Positions 38,230-51,589 are shown, counted from the first letter of the stretch. The stretch: DNA of 64,000 nt from Gymnorhina tibicen (GCA_013399875.1 VXAZ01002271.1:62713-126712), one strand, 5' to 3'. Notes: generated from the letters alone by a model not told the origin. Numbers and translations are program-made.

Positions 38230-39510
38230 TCGTTAAAGGCGCTGGAGCCGCTCTGTGACACCTTTTAGGTGCCTTTAAGCGCGAACACGAAGTGGCCTGG
38301 CGCTACTGCCCGGCTCTGCCCCTGCTGGCGGCGGGGCCGCGCCATGACCCAGTTTCCCAGTGGCCCAGAACGCCCGGGGATAACCCGGCCGGGGGGCTCG
38401 GGGACCGGCGGACCAGGCCCGGCCACCGCCCGCCGGGGGCCGGGTGACAGCCCCGCGGCGGGACCGGCGGCGGGCCCGGGCGGGGNNNNNNNNNNNNNNN
38501 NNNNNNNNNNNNNNNNNNNNNNNNNNNNNNNNNNNNNNNNNNNNNNNNNNNNNNNNNNNNNNNNNNNNNNNNNNNNNNNNNNNNNNNNNNNNNNNNNNNN
38601 NNNNNNNNNNNNNNNNNNNNNNNNNNNNNNNNNNNNNNNNNNNNNNNNNNNNNNNNNNNNNNNNNNNNNNNNNNNNNNNNNNNNNNNNNNNNNNNNNNNN
38701 NNNNNNNNNNNNNNNNNNNNNNNNNNNNNNNNNNNNNNNNNNNNNNNNNNNNNNNNNNNNNNNNNNNNNNNNNNNNNNNNNNNNNNNNNNNNNNNNNNNN
38801 NNNNNNNNNNNNNNNNNNNNNNNNNNNNNNNNNNNNNNNNNNNNNNNNNNNNNNNNNNNNNNNNNNNNNNNNNNNNNNNNNNNNNNNNNNNNNNNNNNNN
38901 NNNNNNNNNNNNNNNNNNNNNNNNNNNNNNNNNNNNNNNNNNNNNNNNNNNNNNNNNNNNNNNNNNNNNNNNNNNNNNNNNNNNNNNNNNNNNNNNNNNN
39001 NNNNNNNNNNNNNNNNNNNNNNNNNNNNNNNNNNNNNNNNNNNNNNNNNNNNNNNNNNNNNNNNNNNNNNNNNNNNNNNNNNNNCTCCCCCGCTTTATTC
39101 CCTCCTCCCCCGAAGAAGAAGGAGAAACTCGAGCGATTCCGCAGCGCTGGAAGTTGCTCGCGGGTCCGGGTCGGTAACCAGACACGCGTGTCGCCCGAGG
39201 GCTGGCGGGGAGGAACTGAGCCAGACGGGGACACAAAGGAGGGGGGCAGCCCCAGACACGCCGTCCCCGCCCCGCGGCGGCAGCGCCCGGCACCGCCGAG
39301 ACCCGGGCGGGGACGGCGAGGAGGGAGAGGATGCCCCCGGTCCCCCCTTTTGTCTGGCTCCGGTGGCACCTGCGGGGGCGAGCGCTCGGCCGCCCCGCCC
39401 GCGGACCGTATCGCGACCGGCGACGGATTAGCGACAGTTGTTGTGGTCGGAGAGGGGTGAGACAGCCCCGGTCTCGGCGGTTTGGTTCTGTGGCCGTGCA
39501 GGGCTCCATT
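38230..39510. promoter_or_regulatory. Large CpG island with gap, candidate host-transcript promoter
   Basis: The largest GC-rich island in the window, CpG-dense on both sides of a 599-base gap (for example cgcccgccgggggccgggtg before it and cgaccggcgacggattagcg after it). It lies about 13-14 kb upstream of mir-181a-2 on the plus strand. In mammals the mir-181a-2/181b-2 host RNA starts tens of kilobases upstream of the microRNAs inside the NR6A1 intron, so this island is the best candidate for that promoter. The assignment is by position only. Confidence 0.4.
38486..39084. other. Assembly gap (599 Ns)
   Basis: Undetermined bases in the middle of the large CpG island. Very GC-rich sequence commonly fails in assembly. 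Any first exon located here is lost, and open frames crossing it are meaningless. Confidence 1.
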
Positions 39511-39640
39511 CCGTAAGCCTCATGTTAATCAACGAAATCATTAAAAAGACAAAAAAACTGCAATAAAATGAGCCCCGATGTGCAGTATTCCCCCAATTCT
39601 TGCTCCATCACACTCGGAATTTTTATCGTAACTTGCTCTA

Positions 39641-39865
39641 AAAGAAATCTAACATATTTGCTCCGAGACTGTCGACAGTGATTAGCTGTGACGCTTGCAA
39701 TGGACTCTATACAATATCTACAAGAAATGTAATGTATTTGTCCCCCCAAATCGTCTGCAGTGATTTACTGTGACAATTGCAATGGGCTGTGTATACGATA
39801 TCTAAAGAAATTTAACTTATTTTCCCCCCAAATCCTCTGCAGTGGTGCTTGGGCTCTGTGCATGA
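39641..39865. repeat. Diverged tandem repeat, about 80-bp unit
   Basis: Two full copies and one partial copy of a unit starting near 39641, 39721 and 39804. Shared blocks in order are aaagaaat(c/g/t)taa, tcc(c)nnn then (g/c)tc(t/g)(g/a)cagtg, att(a)nctgtgac, ttgcaatgg(g/a)ct and atacnatatct. Copies two and three share tccccccaaatc. The copies have clearly diverged, so the duplication is old. Confidence 0.8.
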
Positions 39866-40740
39866 AAAAATATGTTCAACGTACACTTTAAAATCTGGTA
39901 TTTTCTAAGAAAATAATTTTCATAAACTTTTCCCATCGTTTCCTCAGCAAAAACAACCCATTATGAAAGCTCTAAGTAGAATTCTTCCACAAGTTTAGCG
40001 AGTTGAGAAGGGGATGATTTACCCTCCTTGTTTTGTCCAGGAATGCGAGATAGCATATTTTAAAAGTTAATAAGTATTAAAAGCCACGAGGAGCATTAAA
40101 AGTGTATTTCCAAGTGGTGTGCTCCCCGCCGCCGCGGCGCAGAGCAGCCAGCCCAGCGCCTGCAGCTCCACGCAGAGCAGAGGTTATTCACATGGCTGTT
40201 CGAGAAACTCCATTCATATCTCTGACTACCTGGATTTGAATAGAAACCAGACAGCAATTCTTTGGTCCCAGCCACTATTCGCCCCGCTGGACAATAGAGA
40301 TTTGTTAGCACACAGGCACAAGCCCTGGGACACAAAGCTGGAGGCAGCAGAGATAGGGGCTTCACTGCACAGGAAATTACAGCTTTTGATGCACTGTTGG
40401 CAGGTCTGTCGGTTCAGAACAGCAACATGCCTGTGCCATGTTTAAGAGCTCCTGACTGCCATTTTTAACCACCTAGAATGTCATAAAAGCTTTATTGTCG
40501 CAGTACATAAAATCATGAAGTCCATATGGTTACTTTTCAGCTGCCCTGGGTCTGGAAGGCAGAAGCATGATCTGGCTGGAGATTTTAATTTGGGGGGAGT
40601 GTGGGGGGGGGAATTAAAAGAATTTGAGGACAGAAAACTTCAAAGTGTTTATAAAAGCAGATACTTGTTACCGAGGCGGCTGATGTCCAGCCTGAGATGG
40701 GGTGGTGTTCTAATGGACTTGGTTTAGTGGTGGCTGTAAG
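39866..40740. other. Intronic sequence, nothing recognised
   Basis: Sequence between the diverged tandem repeat and the CCAAT/GC region. A short GC-rich stretch (gccgccgcggcgc) occurs near 40128. No exon or repeat recognised. Confidence 0.65.
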
Positions 40741-40899
40741 GGGACAAGGCTGGGCAGCTTATTTCATCCTAAAAGGTTCAGTAAATTTACTCCATGCAGC
40801 TCCAGTACCAGCTGTGGAGAACATTGTTCAGTTGTGTCAACTTGGGAAACACAAAAATAAATAAGAAAAACCAAACTGCTCAGTGTCTGGTACCTCCCA

Positions 40900-41170
40900 T
40901 TTCCCCTACTTACCCCCCAGTCTGGAGTTAAAATGAGAACTGCTCGGAGACTGGGCTTTAATCCGCTGATTGGAGCCAATGAGCAGAAATTATCGAGATT
41001 AGAAAACCAACCAGCGGGTTTTATTAGCTGAGAAGCCAGCCACTCGCTGTGCGCGGCGCCGCGGCCGCGCGCCGGGGCTCGGGGCAGTCCTCGCCCAAAG
41101 AGCGGGAGGCTTGGGGCTGGTCCTCCTCTCCTTTTGTATTTTTCCATAAATCTTACCTCCCTTAGCGCCA
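40900..41170. promoter_or_regulatory. Paired CCAAT boxes and GC-rich segment
   Basis: A back-to-back inverted CCAAT pair (attggagccaat, 40969-40980) is followed within 80 bases by a very CpG-rich segment (gcgcggcgccgcggccgcgc near 41050). CCAAT pairs bind NF-Y and are typical of promoters and enhancers. A minus-strand open frame of 182 codons covers the region but matches nothing known. It could be a second promoter or an enhancer in the intron. Confidence 0.3.
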
Positions 41171-41319
41171 GATAAAATACCTGGTCCAGCGGGCTTTTAA
41201 GCCTGTTAAAGCTGTGCCAGGCACACAGTGTCAGGGTGTCTGTAGGTGTGAGCCTCGCTGCGAGCGCAGCAGCAGTGGGATGACTTGGCTCTTCTTCACC
41301 CAGGAAAAACAATGAAAGT

Positions 41320-44300
41320 GAGAGTTGTATGTTACAGTTGGGAAGTGTGCGTGTTTGTTATGAGCTGCAGCCATACAAAGCATCACAAAACACAGAAACA
41401 AATGTCGGGCTGTTTGCTGCCATTAAGCACGTTTTTATCAACACAATCCTTGTGAGCTCAGGAAAAGGGGAAGAGTTCTAAAGCAAGGAAGGTCCATCTT
41501 CCAGGGAGACACCTGGGAAGAGCAGTGCTAATGCTCTGACCAGCCCATGAGGCAGATGATGGACTTGGTTCCACTGGTCCTTCGAGCAACGTAGGGCAAA
41601 AAAAGGCTGGATGACTAAAAGAACCCACTTCTAAAAAAGGTGCTTCTTGTGTAACTAATAAACACCCGTACATGTGACAGGCCAGCTCACAGAATTTTCA
41701 GCTGCTGTTTCAGAACATTAAAAATATAAATGTGAATGTAAATACTTTTCACAGGAGTCAGTTTTGTCTGAGTAATTATATAACTTCCTTGAATTCTCTT
41801 CCTGATGGAGTACAATGGCTTGGGTGTATTACTTCTCAGTAAAACTTAGCTTGATTGTAATCTAGCCCAATTCTTATCACCTATTTTGATTTTTTTTTTC
41901 TTGCTGGTACTGACAAGCCCAGGAGGACCTACCTAAATTAGGCCTTTGAACAAAAACATTGTTATTTTTAATAAGGGTTAAGGATATTGATGGCTCTATC
42001 TACAACACACTTTTAGATGAAATTCCATGGTGTTCTTAAAATACAGCACGCTTTTCTGTTACCTGTAAGACTGCTAATACTTAATATTCATCCAGATGCT
42101 GATGTTAAAACCTACCCCTTGAAAGTGCTGTCTAAAAAAAAAACGTGCTGAAAAGTTAAATTTTGTCCTTGCAATTGGGTCGTAAGATTTTGAGTACCTG
42201 TTAAGCACATAGTTTTGAATGGAAACCAGACCATTATAAGTAGGCAAAAAGCACTTCTGCTTAATCAAAATAGCCATAAGAGGAATGTCTGGGCATAAAC
42301 CACCCCCAACAACATCTGCAGACTCAGCCTGGACATGGGAATAATCCCATCATGCACATAAGAAAAGGATGCTGATGGCTCTTCTCATGTGGTCAGGGTT
42401 TATTTAAACTGCACATAGAAATAACAGATAATTCCAAAGTCAGTTTTCACAACTCTAGTTACAACTATTCCAAGGGAAAGCTTATAAAGCCTGAACCACT
42501 GTCACAACCACTAACAGCCTTGGAAGTTGCAGCAGATGCAGAAGACCAGCATGTGTATAATCCGACCATTAATAGATGGCATTGCATTACAGGGTTGGTT
42601 GCCAATAAAAATGCGTCAGGTATGCTGAGATCTCACAATACACTTGGCAATTGAACACAAAATGTGGAATCCTAGGAATTTCATTTTATCTTAATATTAG
42701 CCAGCAGATGCTGTAATCGTTTCAAACCCACAGCGTTGATTAATAGTGCTCAACAGTTTCAAATGTTAAGAACTCAAAAGATAACAATTGGGTGTTTTGA
42801 TATTAAGGATTACATGGAAGCATGTGTTTCCCTAAGAAGCACCACGGACGTACAGTCTGATGACATCACCTCTTCAAACAGCCTTCAGTCATTCCTGCCC
42901 TCCGTGTTCTGCCTGAGAGTAGCTCAAACCATCTGCAGCTGCCCTGGACCATAACACAAAGAAATGAACCCCACTGCCAGCAATGACCTGGGTAAAACTG
43001 CAGATTTCTGAGTGCCAAGTGCTGCATCTCAAACCCAAGAACCCTCCTGCATTAGCAGTTAATTGTGTGGGAATGAATATTGCAGGAAGCCTGGGAACGG
43101 GAGTTCTGCTGCCCGGTAGCAGGTCCCTTTCCACCATAAGGGCCTTGGGATCGCGCACACTTTGGGTTTGCAGCACCACGCTGCTCAGCCCTGCGGTTAA
43201 CCCGTGCTTCCCTCGGAAAGGCCAGGCTCTGTGGGATGAGGTGCCCAGCTGTAAGGGCTGGGTGGGCACGTGGAGCAGTAACGCGTCCCCCCACGGGCAC
43301 TGCCCTGGGCTCGGAGCTGCTCTAACGTGCAGGGGACAGGGGCTGTGTGCTCTGGGGTGGCTCCAGCCCAGGCAGCTGGTGACACAGGCACTGCTTGTCC
43401 GGTGCAGGCACGTTGGAATGCAATGAGTCCAGCGAGCTATAGGTTACCAATCCCCAAAATTCTGTCAGTATGTTTACGGATTCTCAATTTGGTAACCAAA
43501 TCAGTTTGTAGTTCTCTTGGAAAATACCTTGTTATATAAGTATTCAAGGCTTTCCTACTTCGCTTTTTCCAGGCTTTTGAGCACACATTACTTGAGCATT
43601 AGAGCACACATGCCTCTGTTCCCGTGTACAAGTCTGCAGTGCCTCTGTAAATAGTGCTACATCTTGAGTCTGATGTCACGAACAAAAAGGATTCATCTGG
43701 TCTACGAGCAGAAGTGGTCCGGGTTTCACCACGCACTGCAATTCCCAGTCTCCCATATTTACTTACATTTCCAGCTGCACGCACGCCAGTGCCCTGGAGT
43801 GGCAGCAGCTCCGTTTACATAACCAGGGCTGGGTACCCTGGGGGCTCATGCTGGAGCTGAGCCCCCCAGTGCAGGCAAGGAGAGAGCTCTCACCTCACTG
43901 AGAACGCTGCTCCTGCACGGGGGAGTCCACCAGGGCGGCCGCATTACAGTGTGGTTATGCGACGGACATAAAAACCCTCCCCTGCAACTGGGTGTAACGA
44001 ATGGCTCTTCCTAGTCACATTTATCTCTTTGGGTAGAGCCTCAAATTCAGACTTTTAAGATGATCAACACGTTTGCAGACAAGGTTCACGTTAAAAAGAT
44101 CCTAGTTGCAAAACAGAATGTATTCAAGTTTGCCATATATTATTTTCTGCTAAAGATTTAAATATCATGTGGCTTTAGCTTTCTTTCTGTTCACTGAATA
44201 TCAAGGTCAATTAGGAATGATGTCTGGCTAGTACTCTCAGAGCAGATTAGACAGTTGCATCAAAAACTAGGACCATGTATAGGTCATCTGTTACTGTGAC

Positions 44301-47300
44301 CTAGATTTCTGAGAATCTGTTCAATTTGTTTTATTGAAAATGTGGTCCTCTCTCAGTTCTGTTTTTCATAGCAAACCTTTCTGTAATAGCAGAAAATAGC
44401 TTTATTAGATACTTAGAGACATTGCTTACTACTTCTGCTAAGACACAAAGAAAATCAAATCCATGCAATAGACCTGTGCCTGTCATCCATTTAATTTTAA
44501 AATAACGTAAGGTTCTGAAAGGCTTATGCCTTATAATCTAAAGCATTTGGTCCACATGCCAAATACTAAGCAATCTGAAATACATAATAGCTTAGCTCCA
44601 GCTTTGTTTGCCCTATTTAATTCATTTTTTTGCCTTTAGTAACCAGGGTGTAGATGCAATATTTCTGCAGTCTACTTTGGAAGAGAAGAACGTACAGAAA
44701 TATTTGAGTGAGGCTGTTTTGTTTGTATCTGTGTGAGCTTTGTGGTGCCCTGGGAGGAGAGTTGGTGTGGATTGCCCAGATCCAGACGTCCCTCCCTACC
44801 CCGCCTGTTTACTGAGGATAAGGATGGTGCTGTCTGAATCCTGACACTTTACAGTACATCCACCTATGCTTGCTGGGTTGTCATTCTGAAACCACATAAA
44901 AGCAGATTTCCATTTGGAACATTTTAGCCAAATTTCCTCTCCTCTCACAGTTCTTAATTGTTCTGGTAGAGAGCAATTACTAGAACGCAGACCACGCAAA
45001 CCCCGCTGTTGTTGGTGTAAGTACTGGCGAGAGGGAAGACAAGAAGGTGTATCTTAAAATACTAGAAACTCTTTCCTGAACACCAAGGAGTTCAGTGTAA
45101 AAGGGAAACTATAAAAACAATGAAGTGATTGCAGAACTCACCGTCCTAAGACCACCAACCAAATTTGAGCACTACCATCGTCATCAGTCTCTGTGGCTTA
45201 TCGTGCTGGGGTACGAAGCACATCTGGAACACTTGTGCTCTCATCACACCCCAGGATAAAAGGTCGCTAATACGATCAAATGTCGGGAGAAAGGGCACCA
45301 AAAAAGAAACTATGCCAATAGGTTGAGATTCACAAATGAAGATCTGCAGCACGTCCCTCCCTCCCTCATACATCGATCTTAGGAAATCTGCTCCCATTTT
45401 TTAAAAATTCTAAAGCGAGTTCTACCAACTCATCTGAATTTTATACTACTTTCATATTCAAACTTTTATGTGCATCTCACAGCACACTGGGACCAATTTA
45501 TTTTATAGGCAAGATAAAACCCTGCGATATTTAGTGACGTTATCCAAAGATCATTCTTCTAAATGAACATAAGTACATTTTCTCCTTTTTGTTTCACATG
45601 ATGGCTGCGTTTAAATAGGCTAAATGTATAATTCAGAGAAGAATGGCTGAGTCCTGCTCACCTGGGGGTCATATCCACATCCATCCAATATTTAAAAGCA
45701 TGAAAAAGCAAAGAAATTAAATATATAAGAACCGGGGGAGGAAGTCTTTCTTCCAACAGAATATTTGCCTGGTAACCAGATAGAAGAGACCACCTCTTTT
45801 TTTACCCCCAAATCACAGTTAGTTGTTCTACAAGTCTTTGAAGACACTTGTATTTTAAATTTTGACACCTGAAGAACAGTAGAAGACGAGTGGCTGAGCC
45901 ACACACAGCGGGAGGAAAGTCTCACGGAAACACGGCTGAAGCTCTGAAGCCAACGCTGCGTGATCGGCGCGCGTTCAGACCACGTGTAAACAAGGCTGAA
46001 TGAATTTGGTGCGACAGTGGAAAAGAAGAGCAAGGAAACACAGTGGAAATCCATCCATGGTGTGGATGGGACCATGCTTAGGATGTGATGTTTCCCTGTC
46101 AGATTCCCTGTTTCCCTGTCAGCACATCCATCCGGGCCTTGCGGTACCTGCTGTGGCTGAAGGGGAGTGACCACGGACCAGAAGATGGGAGCCAGGATCT
46201 TGCAGAGGTTCAGTGAGATCAGGGCACTTGTTCTGTGTGGCACCCGCTCAGCTCGCAAGGAAGACACTCCTCATGGAAAGAATAACACGCTTCCAGCTAA
46301 GCCAGATGTTGGCAAGGGATAAGAAATCTCATAACCTTTGGGAGGAGGATGGGGAGAAAGCCACATGAGGATTCATTTTCCTGCTCATTACAATGTCATT
46401 GTAATGTCATTTTCTTTGCTTCAGTTATATACGGTTACTGGAAGTAAAATCTTTATTGCACTGAGTGTATCATGAAATGGGGTCTTACAAGGTGGCAGCG
46501 TAAAACTGACCCAGAGGTGCCGCACTACCAAAACTGAGCCAAAAAGTGAGATTTTACAGGTATTTCTTTTGAGAAGAACTTCAAATCTTGAAGTCTATCA
46601 GATGAGAATTGCTGGATTATAAAGATGAAAACCAGGAACTAATTATCTTCAAAGGGACAGTTATCAACGAATCAGGAGGAGACATTATGATTATGAAAAG
46701 CAAATCCTTCATTTGATCCCTCTCCATCCATACTGCTTCCCAAGCAGATAACCTAAGCTTTATCCATATGAAATTGCTAATATTCCAAACAGGGAATCAA
46801 ATATAAAAGCCCCAATTAGCATATTAAAAAAAAAAAGTCTATATTTTTATAGTGTTGTGCATGATCAGTGTGTGAACAGGGGCACGTGGCAGCAGTTCCA
46901 TGGGGGTCTTGTCCCTGGTCTGAAGTCACAGGAAGCCATCTCAACAAAACAGACCTCACATTTCTCTCCCAATTACTTTGCAGCATCTTTTCCCCATGTT
47001 TGGCCATTACAAGTGCAGGTTCTGGGCATGTATCTCCCACGGGAAGACTAATGATTCCTGCGAAACACACATCCAGGGGCAGGCGGCGTGCTCGCGGTGA
47101 GCCCACCCGAGGCACTGCCCCACCAAAGCAAAGGAGACCTTAGCTCCGAACTCAGGGTTCTCTGGCATTATCCAGCTGCATTATACATCCAGAAACAATG
47201 GCAGGGGAACCTCAGCTGGACTCTGGGGACCAGCAGGAGAACCGGTGGTGCTTCCTGCCCTCCCTGCCCTGGCAAAGACTGGCAAGTCCAGCTCCTTCCA

Positions 47301-50300
47301 GCCTCAGCACAACAAGGCAATTCTCTGCAACACAGGAACTAATTTTTGTGAAAACTGTCAGACTGATGACTCTGCTGGCAATTTCTAAAAAGCTAAAAGG
47401 CAGAAAACAATCTCAGTAACAAAATCATCTGCAGTTAGGATCATCTCTCTCCTTCCCGAAACAGGCACAGGAACTATGCCTAAATTCACAGCTAATGGGA
47501 AATCTTTTGATCTTCACAGACACAAAGCTGCCAGCCAAGAAGAGCAGTCAGCACAGGGGGACCTTCTGAAGAAGCACTTATCCTAAATTCACCACCACAA
47601 TAAATGTAACGCATCCTGGGTCTGGAGCAGCGCAGTCCTCAGTGATGAAGAACTGTGAGCATGTTTAATACAGCAGAAAAGACAACGTTATTTATATCTC
47701 ACAAAGCTGCTTACCCGGCGTTAGATGTGCCGGGGGCATAGTGCAACTGCAGGAATCCATCAGGACGACACCTGAGATTCCTCTCCATTAAAAGTGATGG
47801 ATCTAACACAGCCAATCATCTTCATGGCAACAAATGTTATCTTAAAAGATAGGGGATAAAAGTTCACAGGGAAGCTGTGCAAATTCATGAAAAGAAAAAC
47901 GCATTCCTGCTGACTGAACACACAGAAGCCTGTCTCCAGAAGTCTGTGTGTGTTGAAAAATGTCTGGAAGACAGGAGATGATTAGCAGGAAATATGCAAG
48001 CTTCTCCTCCTTGTATCCTTCTCCAAACATCCACTAGCCACTGGTTTGATTTTATTTTAAGAGTCAGAACTGCTTTATTGATTGCAGCCAACAGCTGCAA
48101 TTCAGCAGTGGTCCCAAACACCCAAAGTAGTTTTTTCCCAACAAAGATGATTTCTGAAGTTCTGTGAAATGAGATGACGACACCATTACTGAGACATCTG
48201 GGCTGAGGTAATTTTGTTCCAGTCCAGGTACAAACAGTTCATAAATGGAGCTCCCTCCAAACCCATCCCTGCTTGTCTGCTCAGAACAACATCCCTTGCA
48301 CCACCTTGGGGTGCTGGGAAGCTGTTACGGACGGTCCTGAAGAAGCTCCTGATCCTCTCCCTAGCCTGCCTGAGTGAGACTGTGCTCAGTCCTTGGGGAA
48401 ATGTGGTGTGGGGGCAGGCAGGGCTTGAGGCATCTCATGCTGATCCCTTCACCTTGGACAGAACAACTCTGGAGACAGGACAGAGAGCTGGGCTCTAATC
48501 CAGGCGATCACTCCTGTCTAAGTAGGTCAGCAAAGGAAGCCCCTGCCCATGGTCACGTCTTCCAGCCCCCCTCACCGTACAAATTTGATGACTATTTCCT
48601 TTAGGAGGTCACAGGAGATGGAGAGTTTGATTCTGAGAGCTTGTGTGTTTGTTCTAGAAACATAAACAAGTTCTGCTTTAAAAATACAACTATTTCACGA
48701 TTTTGATAGCTCAGAAAGAGTTCAGTGAAGCACTTAAAAAAATACAGGGCATCTCATTACTCAATCTGGGATGTCAGATTGCAAGAACATCTAGAGTAGC
48801 TCATTCATAAATGCCTTATTTTAAAATATTACCACATTTGGCAAAAAGAATCAAAACCAAAATAATTTTACTTTTCAGCTGAAATCACTTGCTGAGTCTT
48901 AGCCCAGTATTTTCCAAGCATGAGTGTCTAGTATAATTTTCTTGCAAAATCACATCCCTGTAGGTCAAAAAAACTTTCCATTCTTTCTATATGCTCTTGA
49001 AGCACAAGTTGCTACCTCCAGTTTCTGAAGAGTCAAACCATTTTTCCCTGCTAACACCCACTGCCAAGGTTCTGCTTCCCCGCTATGAAGCCAGACCCAT
49101 TCCCAAACCCAGGGGAGGGCTGCTGTGCTCTAACTGGCTCATTTGTGCAGGTGAAGATATTAATAGACAGGACAGAACTCCTGAACCTTCACTGGTTTAC
49201 CTCAGAGAACCTTATTTTACTGGTGACAGTCTTTCTGATTATTTAATTGCTCTCCACTCAACCTTTCAGAAACCTGCTCAGCTCAGTGATGTCTGCAGGG
49301 CAGCCTGTGCCAGAACTGGCTAAAGCATCCTTTCAGCAGTTTCAGGAGAACTAAATGCAGATGCACCAGCCTGTGCTGCTGTTCAATATTTCATTGTTTG
49401 CACAGTAGTAGGAGTCAGATTGTGCACACACATGCAGTTAATTATCCCTGTGGCAAGTACTGCTTCATGGGCCGAGTCCTTTATCCTCACACATGCTCTG
49501 TATCCCTTGTTCCCAAACATGGAACTTTGCATTCGACAGCACCAAAGCATTCACTTACACCCGATTTATCTAGAGATCCAAATCTGTGTCACTCTCCTGT
49601 CTAAAAATCCCCAAACCTGCTAACGTGGGATACTACGTTTCTCCCAGGCCAGAAACCACGATGCTTTAGGACGTGGCCAAGTCATTCTAAGGCTGCATCA
49701 ACTGGATCAAGTTCCCACTTGGAACTGCATTTAGACCTCCCCGTTTGTCATTTGTTAATCCCTTTAACATTTGCCACAGCAAATTTGTATCATACCAGTT
49801 TAAATTGTCATTCGGTATTAAGTCAAACACCTTACAAAAGTCTAGGGTACGTTGCATCCACAAGCAAGCTTGTCAACTTAAAATGAGATCAAAAGAACTT
49901 GGTAAGTCCTCCCTAAATGGCTGGAAACTGGTACTAACAGCATTTCTCCCAGGTCCCAGAAGAGCTCTGCCTCTGTTTTCTCTAGGGTCACCATTACAGC
50001 ACTGTGTTCTAAAAGGGCAAATGGAACAGACTGGTAACTTTGTCCCCCGATTTCATGTAGCCCCAGGACTTGTCAAGTAGTAATCCAAGGAATTTTTGGA
50101 CAGTTAAAAATAATCTCCAGTGCTCACTGTAGAAGACTGCTGAATCTGAAGTGTTTGGCCATGGCATTGCTAGTTAAACACTCACCCAAATTTCAATGAA
50201 ACAGCAGTAACTAAAATTACTGCCAGCAATCCCATGCTCTTGTCTCCCCAAGGTGTATTTGCATGCTTACCCTGCTGAAGTCATTTACCTCGACAAAGAA

Positions 50301-51589
50301 AACACATTTTTCTATAATACAATTAAAGCTTGTTCCAGGACAAAGCAAATGTGCTTGCACGTGGCATTTCCGTGGATGCTCCAGGCAGGCAGTAAGACAC
50401 TGTCATGTGCTGAGGACAGTCTTGGCCCCAGTTTCCATCACTGGTGTCACACACCTCCCTCATTAGAGTCACAACTACAGCACAGGGGGTGGGAGGGAAA
50501 GGGAAGCTGTTTTACTACCAGATGCATATGTAAAATTTATTTAGTGATACTTTAGGGCAGTGCTGTTGGGATTCCTGCCCTGCTAAATAAAAGCCTTATT
50601 GTGAGGAGCTAGTAGAATGATTGGAGTAGGGTGTAAGAATTGTTCAGGCACCATAAATAAAAAGAGTGCATGAAACAGCCACCAAATTAACTCAGTCCCG
50701 TGCCAGACAGTTACCACGTTAACCTCTGTGTTTCAGGGTTTGTATGCAAATTTTGAGGAAACCATTTTCTTCGTCCAGAAGCCCCTGCTCTCCACTGCAA
50801 TTTGAAAGAAAACCCCATGTGCTCCTAATGTTCAACACTTTCACTCCTAGAAAAGGTCTAGTTCAGCAGTCACTGCCTCCTGACTGGTGGCCTTACAGGC
50901 ATCCCAGTTTACAAGGTGTTCCGTGCACAGAGAACAGAGTTGGGCTTTCAGGGACCCCTGTCAGCATCTGGGGAGGGTCCACTTAATGCTTTTTTCACAA
51001 CAAAAAATTATAATTAAGGAATAACAATTGAAGTGGCAGCTGTCAGCGCTCGTTTCAGTGCTTCCTAGGTGAAAGAAGTCTGAGAGGAAGGTGTGTTGAA
51101 GGTTCAGTGCAGACCATAACTTTTGGAGTGTGCCTTGCACATATTGCCCACTTAAGAGTTTCCAGAGAACTATTTTATCTCAGAGTCTGTCCAAAAAATC
51201 TGATGGACAGCTTTGAACTTTGCAAAGGGGAAGGAGTGTGCAGCCAGGATATAGAAATAACGTGTACAGTTTAACATTCAGAAGAAATTCAGGCTCTGAA
51301 ATCATGAAACAAGAAGATGAAAGTTACTGCCTCGAAGGTCATTGGAGGGATAAAGGAGAAAGAAGTAGTGAATTGAGTAAAAAGCCTCTCTCACAATGTC
51401 GTTTAAATACAAACACACTGTTTTGGTTTGTTAAAACCAAAATTTCATGCTTGACTTGAACTGAGTTTCCTTGATTTATGTTATACCTACCACATGTAGT
51501 CACCCTTCACTGGGACACTCCTGCGGCTTAACACTCCAGGCTGAGCACTGCTTGTGATTAATTCAAATTGTCTTTGTTCTTTCCACCAG
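41320..51589. other. Intronic sequence without recognised genes
   Basis: About 10 kb of mostly AT-rich intron. It contains the nuclear-receptor half-site cluster at 44201-44302, a 191-codon minus-strand open frame at 45692-46267 of unknown meaning, and a GC-richer part at 43100-43430. No exon or mobile element was recognised. Confidence 0.6.
44201..44302. promoter_or_regulatory. Possible nuclear-receptor binding sites
   Basis: A TCAAGGTCA extended half-site, the type bound by GCNF, SF-1 and ERR receptors, lies at 44201-44209. At 44281-44302 two perfect half-sites face each other as AGGTCA, ten bases, TGACCT. Motif matches only. Occupancy is not shown, and a single nine-base match is expected by chance roughly every 130 kb. 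Confidence 0.3.

Noticed and set aside
38265..39509. Open frames of 300-414 codons across the large gap
   Set aside because: Most of their length is undetermined bases. The flanks are GC-rich CpG-island sequence with no recognisable protein.
45146..45397. Minus-strand open frame followed by a good donor (GGACG|gtgagt)
   Set aside because: The frame stops before the donor and no acceptor or known protein supports an exon.
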